This document shows, one piece after another, positions 55,346-64,000 of a DNA stretch of 64,000 nt. How positions within the stretch are numbered: position 1 is the stretch's first letter; each line of letters opens with the position of its first letter. The notes below the pieces were generated by a model. That model was not told the DNA's origin, ran no database searches, and saw only the letters and a program-made list of their open reading frames with translations. The DNA is taken from contig NC_062215.1 in NCBI RefSeq assembly GCF_902686445.1, forward strand, positions 26,372,750 to 26,436,749, given 5' to 3'. The DNA comes from Sciurus carolinensis. Lineage: Eukaryota > Chordata > Mammalia > Rodentia > Sciuridae. Made by a program: the position numbers and the translations under genes.

Positions 55346-55789
55346 CTCAGCTTTTCACTCTAAACTTTACAAAGGGAAGCAAAAAAACTTTAATGATTCA
55401 AACTGGGGTATAAATAGGACATTTATATAGTTAAAGAAAATAAATATTTTTGACTAAATTACTCGTGAACTGGATCAACCTTATGTCTCTGCTCTCAGTT
55501 TTGAATGCATGTTGTGAAGAAATTTTTCAAATGGCAGGTTATGTGATGTTTATGACATTGCAATGAGGAGACTCTAAATAAGAATAGCAATTTAGGTTTT
55601 ATGTCATCTTAGCAGTAATCTGTTTCTCAGTTTTAGTATCTTTCATTGATTTTAACTTCATGCCTTTAATGCCAGGTTGCACTTTATTCTAGGTTTAAGG
55701 ACCCAAGTCAGTCACTTGCATTTCAGATTCATGTCTGTAGGGGAAAGAGTAGTGGTGAAAACCAAGCACAAAAGCTCATGGCCTTTTCT

Positions 55790-55870
55790 AGGGCTGAAGA
55801 TATAACTCAGTTGGTAGAATGCTTGCCTTGCAGGCACAAGGCCCTGGGTTCAATCCCTAGCACTGCAAAA
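55790..55870 (+). repeat. ID SINE
   Basis: GATATAACTCAGTTGGTAGA and GTTCAATCCCTAGCACTGC; both pol III boxes are recognisable. Confidence 0.85.
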
Positions 55871-56289
55871 GGGGGGGCGGGGAAGCACATGGCGTTTTCT
55901 AAATAGTGGAATTACTGTAGGGTATGATCAAGCTAGGGAAGTGCTTGATTTCACTTCCGGGTCATTTGCTTATCCTTATGCTGCTGGTTGTTAATTTTAG
56001 TTCTGGAACAATGAACAGACTCATCATGTCCTGTAAAGGATTCACCATTACAGTAGCCTGATGTTTTAGAATATTTTTGCATTCCTATTCTGTCTGAAAA
56101 ATCTTTCCACACTTGTATTAGATGGGAAAAATCACTTCAGTTGGGCAGGGTCCTTTTGTTTTGATTCTTTCTCAATAGTGATAGGTAAATACCAAAAGAA
56201 GGAAGCAGCCCTATATTAAAAGTCCCGTTGCTGCGGCAGCTATAGATTCTTAACAGTCAACATGAAAACTTTACTTTTAAAAATAGTCC

Positions 56290-56575
56290 CTGTAAGGGCC
56301 AGGGATATGTGTCAGCAGTAGAGGGATTGCCTACCATTCTCAAGGCACTGGGTTCCACCCTCAGCACTGCACAAAGAAAAAACAAAAACAAGTTGTCCCT
56401 AGAACCCCCACAGCTCAGAAGGCTGAGGCAGGCAGAAGAATTGCAGTTCCACGCCTACCTCAGTGACTGAGACCCTGTCTCTAAAATAAAAAAATAAAAA
56501 AAAAAAGAGGGCAGGTACTGAGGATGTAGCTCAATGGTTCAATTTCCAGTACAATAAAATAGATATATAATTGAG
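56290..56575 (+). repeat. ID element and B1-ID dimer
   Basis: ID 56290-56395, then a dimer 56395-56575 with a degraded right half. Confidence 0.7.
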
Positions 56576-56714
56576 TCCATAGGTTGCTGTGTTTAACTGA
56601 CCTGTGTAATTCATTTTAAATGCAGATTTCTGTCCCTCAGCTCCCAGGGTGTCTGATTGTGTAGTAGGTCTGAGGGGAAGATGTGTACAACTAGGTTTTA
56701 TTCTATTTTATTTG

Positions 56715-56760
56715 TTTGGTACTGGGGATGAATGCAGTACCCCTGAGATAATGTCCCCAA

Positions 56761-56805
<45 letters not shown>

Positions 56806-57058
56806 AGATAAGGTCTCACTAAGTTGCTTAGAGTCTTGCTGAGTTACTGAGGCTGGCTTTGAACTTGTGATTCTCCTGCTTCAGTTTCCTGAGCCCCTGC
56901 AATTACAGGCATGCATCACTGCTTGCAGCATTTTACTTGTTATTTGAGATAGGGACAGGGTCTTTCTAAGCTACTGTGGCTGCCGTCCAACTTGCCATCT
57001 TCCTGCCTCAACCTCCCAAGTCACTGGGATTACAAGGGTGCACCACTGTGCCCAACTG
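56715..57058 (-). repeat. Reverse B1-ID SINE with long T run, plus B1 piece
   Basis: SINE 56715-56928 with 41 Ts at 56764-56804 between its halves, then a reverse B1 part at 56950-57058. Confidence 0.8.
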
Positions 57059-57266
57059 ATTATTGGTATTTTTGTGTTAAGCAGTTTGTGTCTGCTTTGA
57101 TTGGTATTCCTAAATGACCACAGTAATGAAGAAAGCATATTATTGCAACTGTCTAGGATGAGCAGCTTTTAATTAGGTTCCATATGGGAAGATTTTCAGT
57201 GTTTGCCAGAGAAAGCATTTGGAGTCATATTAGAAACTTGTAGGGAATTGTAAAATCTGGTGTGGA

Positions 57267-57900
57267 AGCCAGGTGCATTGGTGCATACCTGTAATCCTGA
57301 TGACTAGGAGACTGAGGCAGGAGGATAGAAAGTTTGAAACTAACATGGGCAATTTAGTGAGACTGTCTCAAAATCTAAAAAAAAAAGGTAGGGGGATCTA
57401 GGTCAGTGTGGAGTGCCCTGGGTTCAGTCCCCAGAACGGGGGAAAGGGACAGTTTGTAACTTTTAGTAGCTTGTATGTAATATAACAGGAATTTTATACT
57501 TCAGATTGAGTTTTTCACATTCTAAATCTTAACCTGAAAGTGAAATTACTTAACTATTGACTTAACTCTGATTCTAATAATACTTGAAGTGAAATTTCCT
57601 TTCTAATTTATCAAATTCAAGCATAATCTCTCTTCAGTGAAGGTTTAATAATTTATGAAGGTAATTGAACTAAATGTTCTTTTCTAAAATCTCTCACTGG
57701 GTATAGTGGTACATGCCTGTATTCTTGCTACTTGGGAGGCTGAGGCAGGAAAATGGTAAGTTCTAGGCTAGTCTGGGCAATTTATTTAGTAAGACACGGA
57801 CTCAAAATTAAAAATAAAACTAAAAGGACTGAGGGTCCTTTTAACCTAGTAGTAGAGCTCTCCTGGGTTCAACCCCCAGTTATTTGCCACCCGCCAAAAT
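57267..57900 (+). repeat. Two B1-ID dimeric SINEs
   Basis: 57267-57448 and 57690-57900, both with CATACCTGTAATC or CATGCCTGTATTC left halves and diverged ID halves. Confidence 0.75.
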
Positions 57901-58439
57901 TTTTGGAATGTAAGCAGATACTGTCATTGACACTGACACTGAAGAGCTTAGAAAACTTTAAGCTAAGCCTTCTATCCATATTTTTACTTGGGAATATTTT
58001 TTCCTTAATTCATCTTAAAAAGGAATTCAGAATTTGGGAGGGATAATTGGAGATACAAAATTAGTAATTACAGTGTATGACATCTACCATAAGCATTTTA
58101 CTAGATAATTTTGATTCAGAGGATTACCAGAATGTTCTGTCAGAAACTTAGGTAATTTCTGCCTTATCCTATAGTACATGGTAGGTTGTGGCTTCTCCAA
58201 GCTTGCTAGCAGTTCATGTGTTACATAACTGCTGATTACTTTCCTCTCCCTAAAATAATGCAGAATTAGAGTGAATATTATGAATTCTCCATGTATTTTG
58301 AGCCAGTTTGACAATATCAACACATGACTAAGTTATTTTCTCTATATATTCGACCCTCTCCATTATTTTGAAGCAATTCTGTCATTTTAGTCTTTAAGAT
58401 GTCATTATTTCTAAAACATAAAGACTTTTATTTGTTTCA

Positions 58440-58945
58440 TTTGTTTGTTGTTCCCGCAATCCCACAGTGCTGGGGATTCGAACCCGGATGCAAGGCAAGC
58501 ACTTTACGTGACGGGCTATATCGTCAGCACATAAAGACTTTTAAAAGTATTAAAATCTTTGAAGAAACAACCATAATACTGTTAATGAAAGTATTAAAAT
58601 ATTAAAATATTTCCTAAGTATTTGTTTTGTGGCTTTAGGAAGAATGTGTGTTTTTATATATAGTTCATTATTTGTCTTGATTTCCTTACGAAAGGGGAAG
58701 GCAACTTGAGTTGTGGAAATTTCTGTACTTGTTTATTCAACAAAAAATGTATGACTCTTAGGGCAGATAATAGAATAGTATAAATACAGCACTTCACCCT
58801 AGGAAGCCATCACTATTGCCATAGATATGAAGGAGTGCATAAATTCCTGTCAGTACCACAATGGGGCTAGGGTGTAGCTAATTAGTAGAGCATTTGCTCT
58901 ACTGTGAGTGAGGCCCTGGTTTTGATTCCCTATGTGGCAAAATAA
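58440..58945. repeat. Two ID elements in opposite orientation
   Basis: Reverse ID 58440-58530 (GATTCGAACCCGGATGCAAG, unusually close to tRNA) and forward ID 58862-58945. AT-rich sequence separates them. Confidence 0.75.
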
Positions 58946-59189
58946 TGATAGTAATAAGTACCACACTAGGGAAAAGAAAGCCCACTGTAAAGGGCATGAA
59001 ACCAGATTCCTATGAATACTCAGGAGGGGCCTCTACATGTAGTGACCCTTGCTTACTGGGACCAAAAGGATTAGTGGGAATTAGCCTGAGCTAGAGAGAA
59101 GGCAGATGTTATTAGCCTTAAGAAAGGGTTGAGGAAGTTCAGTGAATTTGGGTGATTACAGATAATGTAGGTAACTGGAACCTCTGTTT

Positions 59190-59690
59190 TGTTTTTTATT
59201 TTGTTTTTGGTACCATGATTTGAACTTAGAGGCCCTCAACCACTGAGCCACATCCCCAGCCCTATTTTGTATTTTATTTAGAGACAGAGTCTCACTGAGG
59301 TGCTTATTAGTGCCTCACTGTTGCTGAGGCTGTCTTGGAACTCTGAATCCTCCTGATTCAACTTCCAGAGCTGCTGGGATATAGGCCTGCGCCACTGCAC
59401 CTGTTTTTGTTGGCTGGGGAAGTATGGATACAGATGGGAATCTGTAATGGTTGTTTTGTTTTGTTTTGTTTTTGTACCAAAGGTTGATCCCTGGAGTCCT
59501 TAACCACTGAGCGGTATTCCAGCCCTTTTTATTTTTTTGATACAGGGTCTCACTAACTTGCTTAGGGCCTCTCTTTAAGTTGCTGAGGCTGGTCTTGAAC
59601 TTGTGATCCTCTTGTCTCTGCCTCTGGAGTTACTACTATTATATGCAGATTACATGCTTGCATGCATATTACAGGCTTGTGCTGCTATGC
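59190..59690 (-). repeat. Two reverse B1-ID SINEs
   Basis: 59190-59405 and 59455-59690, the second with a GTTTT-repeat start and an AT insertion near its end. Confidence 0.8.
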
Positions 59691-60259
59691 ACAGCAGAAA
59701 TCTCGTTTTGAATGATTTTTTAAAATATAAGGCTTGTTAAAAGTTTGAACTTTTACTTTGGGAAACAATTGAATGCCTCTAAGCAGTCAGAGATGTTTAC
59801 TATCTAAAATTGAAATTTTAACCAAAAATTTCTTGGGCAATAAAGAGAGTGAACCATAACTGCCAAGGAATATGTAATAAAATACCTGAAAATGAACAAC
59901 TAGAAAGCTTGATCATGGTGTAGCAGAAACGGAAACATAAAAGTTCGTGCCATTGGGGACTTTGTTACAGATTCATTTATTAAAAACTTCGTTGGTGGTT
60001 TGTTTGTTTTAGAAGTTTTAGAAAAACTTGAATTCAACTCCTTTAGCTGTAAAGAAAATATCTACTTCTAGAGTGTTGTAGTCAGAATTAAATCATTAAT
60101 GGTAGATGAAAGGCAGTGGCTAGAAGGTGTTCATTTTTATTTCACCAGTAAAATTTCCAGTTATTTTAAGTTAAGCACATGGCAATTGACGTATTACAGT
60201 AATACTTTGTAACTGTCTTAAAATATATAGTAATTGAGATTGGTTACTTAGAATTTGTT

Positions 60260-61038
60260 TAGTTCTTTATTTTGGGTACTGGAGATTAAACCCAGGTGCA
60301 TATTACCACTGAGCTACAACCCCAACCCTTATTTTTTATTTTGAGGCAAGGTCTCTTAGTTGCTGAGACTGACCTTGAACTTGAGGCACTCTTGCCTCAA
60401 CCTCTCGAGTCTCTGGGACTATCAGTATCACCATGCCCATTATCTAAAATTTTTTTTTTTTTTTTTTTTTATCAAGGTTCCTGTCATTAGATATTAGATT
60501 GATTGTTGCCAACATGAATTGTTTTGCCAGTATTTAGATTATCAGAAATAAATGTTGAATAAATTCATTATCTTTATTATTTTCAAGATGGAACTTTAGG
60601 GAGGGTATAGTCCATTCTGGGGAGAGTGGGGTGGAACTTGATATTTGATGGATTCCTACCTATCCAAGGTCAGTAGTAACTTAAAATACCAAAAGAAGTT
60701 CCTTGAAGCTTCCCATAGAATTTTAGTTAGAAATCTAAATTTGAAGATGTCTGTAAGGAAATTTACATATGATTTAATTATTTGAAGCACTTATTATTAG
60801 TACATAACTTAGATGACCTGACCATTAGGGTTAGAAAAGCACTGAGGTCTACTGATTCTGGTGTGGACATGCTGGGGTTTGAGCACAGAGACGCTTTATC
60901 ACTGAGCCATATTTCCAGCTCATTTTATTTTTTATTTTGAGACAAGGCCTTGCTAAGTTGCACAGGCTATCCTCAAACTGGTGATTCTCCTGCCTTATCC
61001 TCTGAGGTTACTGAGATTACAGGCATCCACACCCAGCA
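60260..61038 (-). repeat. Two reverse B1-ID SINEs
   Basis: 60260-60440 and 60870-61038, separated by single-copy AT-rich sequence. Confidence 0.75.
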
Positions 61039-61384
61039 GCTGATTTTGGGAAAGCAGTGTAACAAGAATAATGCCAGTAGTGTTAAATATTTGATTAGCA
61101 CAAGGGAGAATTTATGTTGCTTACTGTTGAATTCAAGTAGATATAGAGAGAGACAAAAATCATTAAAATGCTCTTAGTATACTTTTGTGATTGGAAGAAA
61201 TTGAAGTGGAAACAATTAATGATACCTTTGTTTGAAGTAAATACTGAGAGGGGAGTGAAAAGTACTGTTTTGTTAAAGTATATGACTTAGCCAGTATTTC
61301 CCCGGTTTATATTTATACTTAAATTTCCCTCAAACATTCTTACATTAAATGATTTTTTTTTTTTTTTCATTTAAATATTGATTC

Positions 61385-62100
61385 CATGGCCAGGTGCACA
61401 TGCCTTTGATCCCATATGTTTAGAAGACTGTGGTAGGAGGGTTGCAAGTTCAAGTTCAGCCTGGGCAACTTACAAGACCCTGTCTCAAAATTATAAAAAA
61501 AGGGTGGTGATTTAACTTAGTATTAGAGTGTCTCTGAGTTTGATCCCCAGTACTGGGCGCAGTGTGGAACAGTGGCAACTAATTTATTAGATTGATTCCA
61601 TGAATGTAATAGGGAATTGTTTTCACCTTTTTTTTTTTTTTTTGGTATTGTAATTGAACCTGGGGTGCACTGTACCACTGAGCTATACCCCTAGTTCTTA
61701 AGTTCTTATTTTTTAGAGACAGAGTCTGGCTAAGCTGCTTAGACTGGCCTGGAATTTGGGATTCTTTTGCTTCAGTCTCCTGAGTTGCTGGGTGTCTGTA
61801 GCACCCAACTTATTTAACTGTTTTTATGTTTTCCTTGAATTTTTACAAAAATATACATGCTTGCTGTAAAGTATGCAAACATAACAAAGAAAATAGCAAA
61901 TAGTGCCCAACTATTTGGCACATTCCTGCAATCCTAGTTGCTACAGAGGCTAACTTGAGAGGATTACAAGTTAGAGGCCAGTCTAATCAACTTAGCCCGA
62001 CCCTGTCTCAAAATCAAAAAATAAAAAGGGCTGGAGATGTGGGAATGTAGCTCAGTGGTAGAGTGCCCTTGGGTTCATTCCCTATTACTGCCAGAAAAAG
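61385..62100. repeat. Three SINEs
   Basis: Forward dimer 61385-61560, reverse dimer 61628-61815, forward dimer 61905-62100. Confidence 0.75.
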
Positions 62101-62321
62101 TTTAGTGAAGTATATCTTTGTTCCTGTCCCCATTGCCAAATTCTCCCCCATAATAATTTAAAAATTGGTATGTATGTTTCCAGACTTCCCCTAATTATTT
62201 GGACAGTGTTGTTGGTACTTGTGAATCTAACTTAATTCAACTATTTGTTTCCTGTTGGACAGATAATCTGATCTTTTGCCAATACCAGTCAAGCTGCAAT
62301 GAACATTGTAGTATATGTTAT

Positions 62322-62354
62322 TGTGTGTGTGTGTGTGTGTGCGCGCACGCGCGC
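62322..62354. repeat. TG/CG alternating tract
   Basis: 33 bp of unbroken purine-pyrimidine alternation: TG units, then GCGCGCACGCGCGC. Confidence 0.97.
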
Positions 62355-62474
62355 TCTTGCACTACAGTAGGATAATTTTCTAGAAAGAGAATGACTAAGT
62401 TAGAAATGTACATTTTATATTTTAGTGGATGCCAACAAATTGCCCCTCAGCTCTCTACTATTGTTTGGACTCTT

Positions 62475-62835
62475 TCACATTTTATTTTGAGGCAGGGTCT
62501 CTCCAAGTTCCTTAGCGCCTTGCTAAATTGCTGAGACTGGCAGTCTTCCTACTTCAGCCTTCTGAGTTACTGGGATTACAGCTGTGCATCTTCACACCTG
62601 ACTGGACTCTCATTTTCTCATCTTTGTAATGCCAGAAAATCTTTTATCTGGATTTGCATTACTAGAGATTGAACCCAGAAGTGCTCTATCACTGAGCTAT
62701 ACATCCTCAGACCGTTTTATATTTTATTTAGAGACAGTCTAACTAAGATGCTGAGACTGGCCTTGAATTTGCAATCCTGCCTCATGCTCCCAAGAAACTA
62801 ATATTACAAATTGTGTGCTGCTGCAACCTGCTCAG
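62475..62835 (-). repeat. Two reverse SINE pieces
   Basis: B1 half 62475-62605 and a diverged dimer 62650-62835. Confidence 0.7.
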
Positions 62836-63027
62836 ATACTGTTTTAGTTTTTTCAAAAACATTTTGACTTTAAGTGACAAAATCTTGCCATTAAAATGTC
62901 TCCAAGATTAGTTGGATTTCTGCCTTCTCTTAGCTGCTAGTTAAAACTGTTGATGAGATTGAACTCTTCGGGTCACTGGTGTTGCCTTATATGTATTGAG
63001 AGGATCAATCGAAATTTATGTTAAAAA

Positions 63028-63215
63028 GCCAGGCATGGTGGTGCATGCCTTTAATTCAGTAGGCTGGGTCAGGAGGATCACAAGTTCAAGGCCAGCCTCA
63101 GCCCTAGCAAGGACCTAAACAGGTTAGTGAAACCAAAATAAATTTTTTTAAAAAGAGACTGTGGATGTGACTCTGCTTAAATGCCCCTGGGTTCAATCCC
63201 TGGTACCAAAAAATT
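63028..63215 (+). repeat. B1-ID dimeric SINE
   Basis: CATGGTGGTGCATGCCTTTA start and GTTCAATCCCTGGTACC plus A run at the end. Confidence 0.85.
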
Positions 63216-63344
63216 TGTATTGAGAGTTCTTTATGTGTGTGTTATGTATATCCCATCCATGGTCTGTCCTTTTGCTTCCCACCTTTGGTTATCAGGTTGC
63301 TAGGTCCATGATAAACATTTAATAGAGTTATTGGATGAAAGATT

Positions 63345-64000
63345 TGGTGATCTTTGCCACTCACACTTCAGATAGAGCACTAATTTCCAGAATATATAAA
63401 GAACTCAAAAAACTCTACGCGAAGAATACAAATAACCCAGTCAACAAATGGGCTAAGGATATGAACAGACACTTCACAGAAGAAGATCTACAAGCAATCA
63501 ACAAACATATGAAAAAATGTTCACCATCTTTAGTAATAAGAGAAATGCAAATCAAAACTACACTAAGATTCCATCTCACCCAATTAGAATGGCGATTATC
63601 AAGAATACAAGCAACAATAGGTGTTGGAGAGGATGTGGGGAAAAGGTACACTCATACGTTGCTGGTGGGGCTGCAAATTAGTGCAGCCACTCTGGAAAGC
63701 AGTGTGGAGATTCCTTAGAAAACTTGGAATGGACCTACCATTTGACCCAGCTATCCCACTCCTCGGCCTATACCCAGAGGACTTAAAATCAGCATAATAC
63801 AGAGATACAGCTACATCAATGTTCATAGCTGCTCAATTCACAATAGCCAGAGTGTGGAACCAACCTAGATGCCCTTCAATTGATGAATGGATAAAGAAAC
63901 TGTGGTATATATATATATATATATATACAATGGAATATTACTCAGCTATAAAGAATAATAAAATTATGGCATTTGCAGGCAAATGGATGAAATTGGAGAA
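63345..64000 (+). mobile_element. L1 LINE ORF2 3' portion, running off the window
   Basis: Translation across frames gives conserved L1 ORF2 C-terminal pieces ([40 protein letters not shown]). The frame breaks several times, so it is a dead copy. It begins abruptly, so it is 5'-truncated. Its 3' part from about 63778 matches the start of the L1 at 46459. A TA run at 63908-63928 is internal. Confidence 0.85.

Larger units (their letters stand above)
53166..64000 (+). other. LUC7L3: LUC7L3 intron 1 (5' part)
   Basis: 10.8 kb to the window edge, about half squirrel SINEs in both orientations, listed separately. Single-copy stretches without recognisable features lie at 53620-54080, 55380-55780, 57460-57680, 57900-58430, 59700-60240, 60480-60860 and 61040-61370. 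An L1 enters at about 63345. Confidence 0.8.

Noticed and set aside
53166..64000. Second LUC7L3 exon (VCKYYLCG)
   Set aside because: I looked for it through the intron and did not find a matching translation; it presumably lies beyond the window.

Overview
This window is mammalian nuclear DNA, almost certainly from a squirrel-family rodent (Sciuridae). It carries dozens of dimeric SINEs in which a 7SL-derived B1-like left half is joined to a tRNA-derived ID right half (B1-dID/MEN class). It also has many free-standing ID elements, rodent-type L1 3' ends and old L2, MIR and DNA-transposon fragments. The genus cannot be told from this sequence. The gene order ABCC3 (+), ANKRD40 (-), LUC7L3 (+) is the one I know from human 17q21.33.

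Region 1-24.7 kb is the 3' three quarters of ABCC3 (MRP3, an organic-anion and bile-salt-conjugate exporter). I could place 23 consecutive coding exons, which I number 9-31 on the 31-exon human model. They run in frame from the middle of the first transmembrane domain to the stop codon at 24210-24212. All introns are GT-AG and both nucleotide-binding domains have their motifs. The upstream exons lie outside the window.

Region 24.7-41 kb is a short tail-to-tail gap followed by ANKRD40 on the minus strand. All five coding exons are present and encode 365 residues. There is a probable 2.7-kb 3' UTR and a CpG-island promoter near 40.4-41.0 kb.

Region 41-52.6 kb is intergenic and made almost entirely of nested retroposons. 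It includes a solo LTR, a dispersed inverted duplication, a recent 122-bp tandem duplication, a 5'-truncated L1 and a 240-bp AT-rich tract.

Region 52.6-64 kb holds the CpG-island promoter and first coding exon of LUC7L3 (a LUC7-type U1 snRNP-associated splicing factor) and the beginning of its long first intron. That intron is filled with SINEs and the L1 that runs off the right end.

The three genes are unrelated in function. Nothing here suggests a novel gene system. The more unusual observations are structural (repeat nesting, inverted and direct duplications, repeat-tail evolution), plus one weak candidate exon between ABCC3 and ANKRD40. All domain and family calls rest on recognising the translated sequence by eye; no database search was run.
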